From Bacteroidales bacterium (GTDB lineage Bacteria > Bacteroidota > Bacteroidia > Bacteroidales > P3), in NCBI GenBank assembly GCA_017559135.1, contig JAFYSZ010000005.1:1-49799 (forward strand): a stretch of DNA of 49,799 nucleotides, given 5' to 3'. A program made the translations under genes and the position numbers. Shown here piece after piece: positions 35,088 to 43,178 of the stretch; positions within the stretch are counted from its first letter, which is position 1, and each line of letters opens with the position of its first letter. The notes below the pieces were generated by a model. It saw nothing but the letters and a program-made list of their open reading frames with translations. It was not told where the DNA came from and made no database searches.

Positions 35088-35948
35088 TTAATCGATACAA
35101 CGTTTTGTTATTTCTTGGTAAGAGTCAATTCTTCTATCTCTTAGGTATGGCCAATGTATGCGATAGTGATCTGTTTGTTCTGTTTCTATTTCTACAACAG
35201 TTATTTCTTCTTCGGTATGAGAGGATTTGTGAAGCAAAGTACCAAATGGATTTGAAATAAAACTACCTCCCCAGAATTTCATATTGCCTTCTTGTCCTAC
35301 CCTATTAACAGAAACAGTGTGAACACCATTTGCTATTGCATGAGAGCGTTGAATACATTGCCATGCTTCGTATTGTTCTTTGTTTGTGGTTTCATCTTGT
35401 GATATATCCCAACCTATTGCTGTTGGATAAAAGAGAATGTCTGCCCCTTTTAGAGCTGTGATTCTGCTTGCTTCGGGATACCATTGATCCCAACAGATTA
35501 AAACGCCGATGTTACCGAATTTTGTTTGGAATACTTTGTATCCTAAGTCTCCTGGTGTGAAATAGAATTTTTCATAATAACCTGGATCGTCAGGAATATG
35601 CATTTTTCTGTATTTTCCTAAGTATTCTCCGTCTGCATCAAGCACTGCTACTGTGTTATGATATAATCCTTTCATTCTTTTTTCAAATAATGAAGCTATG
35701 ATAACAACACCTAATTCTTTTGCTAAGTCGGAAAGAATTTTTGTTGTACTTCCTGGAATTTCTTCTGCTAATTTAAAGTTTTCATAGTCTTCTACATCAC
35801 AGAAATAAAGCGATGCAAACAATTCTTGTAAACAAATAATATTGGCTCCTTGTTGAGCGGCTTGACGTATATTTGTTATTGTTTTTTCAATGTTGGCTTG
35901 CTTGTCTTTTTGGCAAGACATTTGTATCATTCCTACTTTAACTTTCAT
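35088..35948 (-). CDS. aguB: N-carbamoylputrescine amidase
   Basis: AguB is a nitrilase-superfamily enzyme hydrolysing N-carbamoylputrescine to putrescine, CO2 and ammonia. The Glu-Lys-Cys triad is visible: Glu42 (CLQELF), Lys115 (GKYRKMHIPD) and Cys152 (VLICWDQWYPEASR). The HIPDDPGYYEKFYFTPGD run is typical of this subgroup. The 286-residue length is normal. It sits directly upstream of aguA in the operon, and its ATG overlaps the EamA transporter stop by 4 bases, so all are co-expressed. Confidence 0.95.
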   Translation of the reverse strand: MKVKVGMIQMSCQKDKQANIEKTITNIRQAAQQGANIICLQELFASLYFCDVEDYENFKLAEEIPGSTTKILSDLAKELGVVIIASLFEKRMKGLYHNTVAVLDADGEYLGKYRKMHIPDDPGYYEKFYFTPGDLGYKVFQTKFGNIGVLICWDQWYPEASRITALKGADILFYPTAIGWDISQDETTNKEQYEAWQCIQRSHAIANGVHTVSVNRVGQEGNMKFWGGSFISNPFGTLLHKSSHTEEEITVVEIETEQTDHYRIHWPYLRDRRIDSYQEITKRCID

Positions 35949-36853
35949 ATTTTTCTTCTTTTTTTAAATCCGAATTGACTAAGCAATAGTCCTGAAACAA
36001 CAATTATAATTCCTAATATTTTTGGAAAAGAAAATTGTTCTTGTCCTAAGATTATTGCAACAATAATTGTTACAACAGGTATTGCATTTGTGAATATACT
36101 TACTTTGATTACAGATAACTGTTTTGCACTATATGAGTATAACATAAAGGCTCCTGCTGAACAAAAGATTGCTAAAAAGACTAAACTAAGGATTGCATCT
36201 TTTGTCCAAACGACAGAAGAAATTTCATCTAAATCAAATATTAAGAAACAAGGCAGAAAATATAATATTCCTATTATATTTTGAGTAGTTGTTATTGTTA
36301 TTGGGCTGTATTTATTGATTAAACGAGAAAGAACTACACTATATCCCGAACCTGCAAAGACTGCCAAAAGTAAAAGCAAAGTTCCTTGCCATGAGATTTT
36401 GAATCCACCCTCAGGATTTATACTCATTATCATTATTCCTATTACAGAAATTACTGCTCCAAAGAGTAAATTCCAACCGATCTTGTCTTTATTAAAAATA
36501 TGTAAGGCTATTGGATTTACTATCGGTAATAAAGCAATCATTATGGCGGCAAAACTTGCATCTACAAAGTGCATACTAAAATTTTCACCAATAAAATAAA
36601 GAAAAGGCTCAAAAAGAGTGAGCAAAAGAAACTTAGGTATATCATTTTTATTGATTTTTTCTAATCTTCCTAACAGAAAAAAAGTTAAAAACATCAATAA
36701 CGAAGCTATAATCAGCCTTATTGTAAGAATTAGAAAAACCGGAAAATTTGAATTTAAGAGTTCTTTTGTCCATACAAAACTTATACCCCAAAATATCATT
36801 GAAAATATTATGGAAATATAAGCTGTTAATGTTTTATTTGCACTTAGTGTCAT
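35945..36853 (-). CDS. EamA/DMT-family inner-membrane transporter
   Basis: This 302-residue protein has about ten membrane helices in two EamA repeats (first half FWGISFVWTKELL, PIVNPIALHIF; second half GTLLLLLAVFAGSGYSVVLS, FTNAIPVVTIIVAIILGQEQF) and a basic C-terminus (FGFKKRRKI). The family exports amino acids, nucleosides and related metabolites. Its 4-base overlap with aguB suggests it moves something tied to agmatine or putrescine, but substrate cannot be read from sequence. Confidence 0.85.
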   Translation of the reverse strand: MTLSANKTLTAYISIIFSMIFWGISFVWTKELLNSNFPVFLILTIRLIIASLLMFLTFFLLGRLEKINKNDIPKFLLLTLFEPFLYFIGENFSMHFVDASFAAIMIALLPIVNPIALHIFNKDKIGWNLLFGAVISVIGIMIMSINPEGGFKISWQGTLLLLLAVFAGSGYSVVLSRLINKYSPITITTTQNIIGILYFLPCFLIFDLDEISSVVWTKDAILSLVFLAIFCSAGAFMLYSYSAKQLSVIKVSIFTNAIPVVTIIVAIILGQEQFSFPKILGIIIVVSGLLLSQFGFKKRRKI

Positions 36854-36862
36854 CTTTTTGCG

Positions 36863-39145
36863 TTAAAATGTATAAGTTATTCCGAGTGAAGGCATTATTG
36901 GAAGTTGATCTACCCTCTGAGAAGTGATTCTGTTCCAATAAAACAAGTTATTACGATTATAAACATTAGTTACGCTTAGATTTATTTCTAAAACAGATCG
37001 TTTTCCTATATCAAATCTTTTCTTTGCTGAGAGATCTAATCTATGATAGTTTGGTAAGCGTTCTGAATTAAGTTCTCCGTAGATTGTTGTAAGCGTTCCA
37101 TTTTGAGAAATATAGTCAGAGTTTATACCATTTGAGAAATTAAGCATTTCAACCATTGAAGCAGTTGGAGAATAAGGAAATCCACTACCATAATTCCAAC
37201 GCAATGATATTTCAAAATCACGACTTTGTCCCATTTGATAATTAATCAATACATTAACATTATGTCTGCGGTCATAATGAGGAGAATAGCTCATAGTTTC
37301 TCCTTCTCTTATTACTTTTCCAAGCGAATATATAGTCCAAATATATAATCTACCATCATCATATTTTAGAGAAAAATCTGCTCCTACTGCATTACCGCTT
37401 TCAACTGTGTATTCTTTTCTTTGATATTCAGGTTTATCATTATGCTCTACATCATCAGCATACAATCTATCGCGATTTACCGACACTAAATTATCCATTG
37501 TTTTGTAATACAACTCAACATTTAAGTTAAAATTACGCAATATATCATACTCTGCTCCAAAAATAAAATGATTTGACTTTTGTACGTATGATTTTATAGC
37601 TTCTCCTCTGAATAAACTAACAATATTCAAATCAGGATTTACCGTTAAATAGCCAGTAAAAAGGTTTACTATATCTTTATCGCTTTTTGTATCAAGGAAT
37701 GTTTGAGAATAAACTCCTGTTGCTAATTTAAAACGAAATTTATTTGTAACATTCCATTTTGCAGAAAATCTCGGTTCCAAGAAAACATTGCCAAGTGAAG
37801 CGTAATAACTAAGACGTAAACTTGGTTCTAAAAGAATCTTTTTATATATCAATTTATAAATAGCATAAAGACCTATTTCAGTAGAATAATCTGTTATTGT
37901 ATCATTTAATTGCAAGGCAGTACGAGTTGTATTGCCCTCCATCTCCATTCCATACTTCAATCTATCATCTCCGAAAAAGTTTGTAACAGACAATCCTACA
38001 TTAAACCCTCCTATATTACTCATTTGATTTTGGTTTGTAGTAGTTTCTTTCATATTCATCGTATAATCAGAATATGCAACAACACCTTCTACCAATGCAG
38101 ATGAAGTTCCCGGAATCAAAAGGAAGTTTGTTCCAAACGCACGATTAACCCAATTAAAATCTGCTATGGCTTCATATTGATTTACCTTATCGGAAAAATT
38201 CAATCCAAAGAAATTGATTTTACTTCCATTATCCGTAGCAAGAGTTAATTTACCATAGAGATCAAAATAATCGTATGGCAATTCCTTATTCATATAAGAA
38301 TAAATTGAAGTAGATGTTTTTGAGAGATAAGAGTTCTTTGCCGAAAGTATGTAAGAAAGAGAATAATCTGGTTTTTTCAATAAAGGTCCTTCTAACAAGA
38401 GATTTGCTCCAAAAGTAGAGGCTGCTAACTTTCCACTAAAATGTTTTTTGTTTCCATCTTTGGTTGTAATGTCCATAACAGAAGAAATTCTTCCTCCATA
38501 TTGAGCCGAGAAACCTCCTGTATAAATATCTGCGTTTCTTATAATGTCTGTTTCAAATACTGAGAACAATCCTATTGAGTGAAAAGGATTATAAACCACC
38601 ATTCCATCAAGCAAAACTTTGTTATGAATAGCAGAGCCACCTCTAATATAGAGTTGTCCTCCTTGGTCACCAGAAAAAACAACTCCCGGCAAGACTTGTA
38701 TATATTGAGCCAAATCTGCTTGTCCTCCTATTGAAGGCATTTGTTGTATATCTTTAGAAGTGATTTTTTCTATTGAGACATGGCTCTCCGTTCTTACAAC
38801 TTCTTGCTTTCCTTGTATTTCTACGGTTTGCAATTCAGTTGCAGACGGATTTAAGTCTACCTTTAATGCAAGCACTTTATTTTTTTCTATTTTTATTGGA
38901 GCAATATAAGTCTCATATCCAAGTAGCGTTACTTTTATATTATAAGAACCAGTTTTTATTTTAGACAAAACAAAATATCCATTTACATCTGTTGTTGTTC
39001 CTATTAAAGTATTTTCTAAAACAACATTTGTTAGCATTAACGGTTCTCCTGTTTCTTTATCATAAACAAATCCCCTAATAGAACCTGTTTGTGCAGAAAC
39101 CATTGTTGTTATTATTGTAAAAATTAAAACGAGCGCTTTCTTCAT
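36863..39145 (-). CDS. TonB-dependent outer-membrane receptor with carboxypeptidase-like domain
   Basis: This 760-residue protein begins with a signal peptide (ending near VSAQ), then a CarboxypepD-regulatory-like domain (IRGFVYDKETGEPLMLTNVVL and GSYNIKVTLLGYETY, about 23-105), the plug domain (PGVVFSGDQGGQLYIRGGSAI, LLDGMVVYNPFHSIGLFS) and a C-terminal beta-barrel ending in ...GITYTF with the terminal aromatic residue of outer-membrane proteins. The combination is typical of Bacteroidetes TonB-dependent transporters. There is no SusD partner beside it, so it is not a simple polysaccharide-utilisation pair. It lies between holA (15 bases) and the EamA gene (9 bases). Cargo is unknown; the putrescine genes downstream do not identify it. 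Confidence 0.93.
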   Translation of the reverse strand: MKKALVLIFTIITTMVSAQTGSIRGFVYDKETGEPLMLTNVVLENTLIGTTTDVNGYFVLSKIKTGSYNIKVTLLGYETYIAPIKIEKNKVLALKVDLNPSATELQTVEIQGKQEVVRTESHVSIEKITSKDIQQMPSIGGQADLAQYIQVLPGVVFSGDQGGQLYIRGGSAIHNKVLLDGMVVYNPFHSIGLFSVFETDIIRNADIYTGGFSAQYGGRISSVMDITTKDGNKKHFSGKLAASTFGANLLLEGPLLKKPDYSLSYILSAKNSYLSKTSTSIYSYMNKELPYDYFDLYGKLTLATDNGSKINFFGLNFSDKVNQYEAIADFNWVNRAFGTNFLLIPGTSSALVEGVVAYSDYTMNMKETTTNQNQMSNIGGFNVGLSVTNFFGDDRLKYGMEMEGNTTRTALQLNDTITDYSTEIGLYAIYKLIYKKILLEPSLRLSYYASLGNVFLEPRFSAKWNVTNKFRFKLATGVYSQTFLDTKSDKDIVNLFTGYLTVNPDLNIVSLFRGEAIKSYVQKSNHFIFGAEYDILRNFNLNVELYYKTMDNLVSVNRDRLYADDVEHNDKPEYQRKEYTVESGNAVGADFSLKYDDGRLYIWTIYSLGKVIREGETMSYSPHYDRRHNVNVLINYQMGQSRDFEISLRWNYGSGFPYSPTASMVEMLNFSNGINSDYISQNGTLTTIYGELNSERLPNYHRLDLSAKKRFDIGKRSVLEINLSVTNVYNRNNLFYWNRITSQRVDQLPIMPSLGITYTF

Positions 39146-39160
39146 TTCTAATTTTATTTT

Positions 39161-40165
39161 TTAATGAGTAAGTTTAAATATCAATTCTTTAAATAATTCA
39201 TTATTATCAAAATTCGAGCCTAAACCTTTTGTTTTTAAGTCATAATCTTTAATCAGTTCTATATTTTGATATATTTTTTCTAAGGGAAAAACACTAATTG
39301 CATAAATATAATCCTTAGCAAAATAAGGAGATACCCCTATTGCAGAAGCTATGCTTTCATTTGATTTATCTTTAAGTTGAGCAACAATACCTAATTTCAC
39401 AAAATAAGCAAATAAATTCGGTAACATTGCCTGAATAGGATTTTCATTAGTATTTGCAAGCAAATGATTAACTATTTTATTAATTTTTGTGTATTGTAAT
39501 TGACCGATTGCATTTTGAAGTTCAAATATATTATAATCCTTATTAACCCCAATATGATTTGCAACATCATTAAGCATAATTTGACTTCCTGCAACCAAGT
39601 TCAAGGACATTTTATCTATCTCATTTGCTATTTTTTGAAGATTATTTCCAAGATATTCAAAAATCAGATTCGTAGCAGAAACCTCTATTTTAAAATTTTT
39701 ACTCCTTACATAATTCTCTATCCAAGGAATAACTTTGTTATCATAGAGTTTTGCACTCTCAAAAACAGTTCCTGATTTATTAACCTTATCTAAAAACTTT
39801 TTATCTATTGATTTATTTTTATTTACGAGTACTAAAATTGTAGAAGGCAAAGGTTTTTCAATATAAACACTAAGAGGAGATAATTCTTTCTTGTCTATTT
39901 GTTGAAACTCTTTTACAATAACTATCCTCTTCTCACTCATCATAGGATATTGCTTTGCAAAAGAACATATTTCCTTAGCATTTGTCTCCAATCCGTAAAG
40001 AGTTGTCAGATTAAAATCCCTTTCGCTTTCGTCTAAGATTTCGTTTTCAAATTTTGAAGTAAGTAAATCTATGTAATAATTCTCTTCTCCCGAGAGCAAA
40101 TACGCCGGAGAAAATTGTTTGTTATCAAAGTGTTTTAAGATTTCTTCTATCTTTTTTATAATCAT
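39161..40165 (-). CDS. holA: DNA polymerase III delta subunit
   Basis: HolA is the delta subunit of the clamp loader, which opens the sliding clamp. This 334-residue protein shows the divergent AAA+-like fold: FSPAYLLSGEENYYIDLL at the start, then MSEKRIVIVKEFQQIDKKEL, a lid with IANEIDKMSLNLVAGSQI and a C-terminal collar domain with NPIQAMLPNLFAYFVKLG. The length is normal for Bacteroidetes. It is the first gene of the seven-gene run ending at 31189 and follows the gldJ terminator. Start ATG at 40165 is the only reasonable one. Confidence 0.9.
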   Translation of the reverse strand: MIIKKIEEILKHFDNKQFSPAYLLSGEENYYIDLLTSKFENEILDESERDFNLTTLYGLETNAKEICSFAKQYPMMSEKRIVIVKEFQQIDKKELSPLSVYIEKPLPSTILVLVNKNKSIDKKFLDKVNKSGTVFESAKLYDNKVIPWIENYVRSKNFKIEVSATNLIFEYLGNNLQKIANEIDKMSLNLVAGSQIMLNDVANHIGVNKDYNIFELQNAIGQLQYTKINKIVNHLLANTNENPIQAMLPNLFAYFVKLGIVAQLKDKSNESIASAIGVSPYFAKDYIYAISVFPLEKIYQNIELIKDYDLKTKGLGSNFDNNELFKELIFKLTH

Positions 40166-40185
40166 AACATTTCAGAGACAAAAAA

Positions 40186-40218
40186 GAAAATCCCTTTCCT
40201 CAGAAAGGAAGGGATTTC
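40186..40218 (-). terminator. Terminator of gldJ
   Basis: AAATCCCTT-CCT/AGG-AAGGGATTT stem (one bulge) between the gldJ stop and the holA start on minus. Confidence 0.7.
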
Positions 40219-40248
40219 TCATTATTTCCTTATGCAATTAAAATCACA

Positions 40249-41793
40249 CTATAATTCTCTTGAACCCATTCTGTCCATTGCACAACGGAATCCTATCCAA
40301 TCTGTACTTTGAGATTGATCCAAGAACCTTCTTTGTCCAGGACTCAAATAGAACGCTCTATCTTTCCAAGAACCTCCTTTAACTACACGAGCCTTATCAT
40401 CAACCATAGAACTTTTCGAATAATCATACATATTCTTTGAGTCATTATCCGATACAGAAGCTTCTTCTCCTTCTTCATCAGTGCTTTCGCTTCCTACATT
40501 AACATCTTCATCTTCTCCACCAGCAGCTTTTTTCCATTCTCCTCTAAGTTGAGAAGCCATATCACCATCAAGATAGTTAATATTGTCAGCCTGACGATAG
40601 TTTCTTCTATTTATATTTTCATCTTCGGTAACCGCTCTATATGTAATTCTTCCCAAAGAATCTTTCTCTGCTATCAAATCATCAGCATCTGTAACTTTTG
40701 TCATATAGTAGTTACCTCTGAAAGGATTTATACCTTTTGCATCTAATCCTGTACTAACTCTATATACGTCTAATACCCATTCTGCAACGTTACCTGCCAT
40801 ATTATATAAACCATAATCATTAGGGAAGTAGTACATTACAGGAGCAGTATATTCCCAATGGTCATTCAACGCACTTGCAACACCCATAGCATCACCTCTA
40901 CTACGTTTGAAGTTTGCCATCATTTGACCATAATATTTCTTTTCTGCTGTTCTTACTATGTGTCCGTTCCAAGGATAAATTCTTCTTTCAACTATTCTTT
41001 CCTCTACGGTGTTTCCAACCAAAGACAATGCAGCATATTCCCATTCAGCCTCAGTTGGTAGGCGGAATTTTGGCAACAAAATACCATCTTCCAACTTAAC
41101 TATACGAGTTTCTCCTGAATTCAATGGATCCAATGTTACTAATGCTCCTTCAACAGGAATACCTTCATATTGTCCTACCAAATAAGCATCTGTTGTAAAC
41201 ACATTTTCTGCTGATTGATCAGGGTCTATTTGTTCCAATATACCTGCATCTACAAGTAATTTTTCGTTTACTCTGTCTGTTCTCCAAGAACAATATTCAT
41301 TAGCTTGCAACCAACTAACTCCTACAACAGGATAATCTGCCCAAGAAGCATGACGGAAATAATAATCCACCATTGGCTCGTTGTAACTCAACTTTGAACG
41401 CCAAGCCAAAGTATCAGGCAATGCTTTTTTATAAACCTCAGGATAATCACTACCATACATTCTATTCAACCAATACACATATTCTCTATAATCTTGGTTT
41501 GTTACCTCACATTCGTCCATATAGAACGATGAAACAGTAACTCTCTTAGGTTGATTATGCCATTCATATCTTACATTATCGGTAGTTTGCCCCATAACAA
41601 AAGCACCACCTTCAATAAACACCATTCCAGGAGGTGTCATTTGTTCATAAACTTTTGCAGATTCAAATCCACCCCAATCAGGATCATCAAGATACCAACC
41701 AGTTGTAGCAGATTGTTCTGAACTACCACACTTTGCAAACAAAACAATGACTCCAAAACAAAGGACCAATTTACTAATAAATGCCTTATTCAT
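40249..41793 (-). CDS. gldJ: T9SS/gliding lipoprotein GldJ
   Basis: This 514-residue protein has a lipoprotein signal (cysteine 22 in FAKCGSS) and the formylglycine-generating-enzyme-like fold of GldJ/GldK: PGMVFIEGGAFVMGQTTDN, SSFYMDECEVTNQDYREYVYWL, YPVVGVSWLQANEYCSWR, LPTEAEWEYAAL, NMAGNVAEWVLDVY and, at the end, KGGSWKDRAFYL...WIGFRC. The ATTGWYLDDPDWGGF lead and DYREYVYWL set it apart from GldK/PorK. GldJ is an outer-membrane lipoprotein required for a stable T9SS. An acidic, low-complexity insert (GGEDEDVNVGSESTDEEGEE, about 40402-40526) interrupts the last part of the fold. It follows the PorP-type gene by 45 bases and is divergent from porU; gldJ-porU-porV neighbours are also seen in flavobacteria. 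Confidence 0.9.
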   Translation of the reverse strand: MNKAFISKLVLCFGVIVLFAKCGSSEQSATTGWYLDDPDWGGFESAKVYEQMTPPGMVFIEGGAFVMGQTTDNVRYEWHNQPKRVTVSSFYMDECEVTNQDYREYVYWLNRMYGSDYPEVYKKALPDTLAWRSKLSYNEPMVDYYFRHASWADYPVVGVSWLQANEYCSWRTDRVNEKLLVDAGILEQIDPDQSAENVFTTDAYLVGQYEGIPVEGALVTLDPLNSGETRIVKLEDGILLPKFRLPTEAEWEYAALSLVGNTVEERIVERRIYPWNGHIVRTAEKKYYGQMMANFKRSRGDAMGVASALNDHWEYTAPVMYYFPNDYGLYNMAGNVAEWVLDVYRVSTGLDAKGINPFRGNYYMTKVTDADDLIAEKDSLGRITYRAVTEDENINRRNYRQADNINYLDGDMASQLRGEWKKAAGGEDEDVNVGSESTDEEGEEASVSDNDSKNMYDYSKSSMVDDKARVVKGGSWKDRAFYLSPGQRRFLDQSQSTDWIGFRCAMDRMGSREL

Positions 41794-41838
41794 ATCTAAA
41801 ATTTTAAATTGTTTCTATATTCTATAAATTTTTATCAA

Positions 41839-42825
41839 CTAAAACGATGGACACTTAATCGCTTTTATTTTCTTACGTTTTTCAGGGCAAGGAAGTTGCA
41901 CTCCAAGTGAAATTTCGTGTGCTCCTCCCGAAGCATTTGAAAGTTTAGACACTGTTATATCATAACTATATCCAATCTTAATATTTTCATATTGAAGACC
42001 AAACAAAAGTATCAACGCATCAGAATTATCAAATCCTATTGATTGACGATACCAAGTTCCCAAAATAAATGGACTCCAATCCAAATACATTCCATAATTT
42101 AACATTTGGAAACCTGCTTGATAACTATAAACCACATTTGGCGAAATAATCGGTTGTCCAAAGAAAGCATTAGTTCTTCTTTTATCTCTACTCAAATTAA
42201 GTCTTATACCTCCATTTGCAGTAAATCGCATAGGGATTCTATTATAAGAAATAAAACCATCATTTGGTCTTGTAAGATTATTAGCCGCTCCACCTATGTA
42301 CCAATTTTCTCCATACAAAACAAATGCTGCTCCAAAATCAACATAAGTATGTGATAACTCTTCTGGACGAGCCGCCATTGTAGAATAAATAAAACCATAA
42401 CGAGGGTCAATCATATCAGGAAAAGAAAGTTGATCCCAATCCAAACTCTTATTTGTTACACTTGCTTGTGCTGCCAAATTAAGGAAAACATCGTTTGACA
42501 ATTTCAAACGCAAAGAATAAATCAATGCAGCGGTGTTAGTACGATAAAATTCACTTTGCATATCGCTCATAATGGTAAAACCAATCCCTCCCGCAAGAGC
42601 ATCAAAATACTGATCATAACTTGCTGAAAAAGTCTTAAATGCTCCCAAGGTTGGCCATTGATCTCTGTACGACAAAGCGAGTCGAGGACAAACTGCCGAA
42701 CCTGCTAATGCCGGATTAGTGTATAGAGGATTCGCATAGAACTGTGAAAAGTGTGGATCCTGAGCTTGCAAAAACGAGCAAGCAAATACCAAAGATACCA
42801 CAATAGACAATATTCTTTTCTTCAT
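41839..42825 (-). CDS. PorP/SprF-family T9SS outer-membrane protein
   Basis: This 328-residue protein has a signal peptide (ending LQAQD) and the PorP/SprF landmarks DPHFSQFYANPLYTNPALAG, SYRDQWPTLG, YDQYFDALAGGIG, a 14- or so strand barrel, and a C-terminal KIGYSYDITVSKL...GAHEISL. PorP/SprF proteins link T9SS cargo or adhesin modules to the cell surface and in gliding species partner with SprE or SprB-type proteins. In Porphyromonas PorP belongs to the core with PorK-PorN; here it is next to gldJ in the same operon and divergent from porU. Confidence 0.92.
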   Translation of the reverse strand: MKKRILSIVVSLVFACSFLQAQDPHFSQFYANPLYTNPALAGSAVCPRLALSYRDQWPTLGAFKTFSASYDQYFDALAGGIGFTIMSDMQSEFYRTNTAALIYSLRLKLSNDVFLNLAAQASVTNKSLDWDQLSFPDMIDPRYGFIYSTMAARPEELSHTYVDFGAAFVLYGENWYIGGAANNLTRPNDGFISYNRIPMRFTANGGIRLNLSRDKRRTNAFFGQPIISPNVVYSYQAGFQMLNYGMYLDWSPFILGTWYRQSIGFDNSDALILLFGLQYENIKIGYSYDITVSKLSNASGGAHEISLGVQLPCPEKRKKIKAIKCPSF

Positions 42826-43178
42826 ATTTCTTTAAATTATTCTTCGTTTTTACTCTAAATTTAGTCTTATTTGAGTCGGCAATATTACGAAAAAAAATGC
42901 AAACAGAGAAAGTTTCTCTATTTTTTTTATTTTTTCATCACATTTCACACCCTATTATACTGATGAAATAGCATTATGTTTCACAAAGTTAAAGATTTTA
43001 AAAAATATTTCTATGTTTTACATTTTTTTCTCAAAGAAATATTTTTCTAAATCTAAGAAAAAAATAATTTTTTCTATGCTTTTATATAGTGTCTGTGGGA
43101 CACACAAACAAAATAATGATAAAATATCATCAACAATAAAAGCGTGTCAAACAATAAAATCGCAAAAATAATGTTATA
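42826..43178. other. Divergent intergenic region between porP-gldJ and porU-porV
   Basis: This 353-base gap has no gene. It holds the palindromic element at 42993-43061 and A/T-rich sequence. A near-match TAATATTG lies on minus close to the porP-type gene. I found no strong TAnnTTTG box for porU, so its promoter is unclear. Confidence 0.5.
42993..43061. repeat. Palindromic interspersed repeat, copy B
   Basis: Arms AGATTTTA...AATATTTCT and AGAAATATTTTTCTAAATCT form a hairpin very like copy A at 29552-29628, sharing AATATTTCTATG and GAAATATTTTTCTAAATC. Confidence 0.65.

Noticed and set aside
36863..39145. Polysaccharide-utilisation locus around the TonB-dependent receptor
   Set aside because: No SusD-like lipoprotein, glycoside hydrolase or hybrid two-component regulator is nearby.
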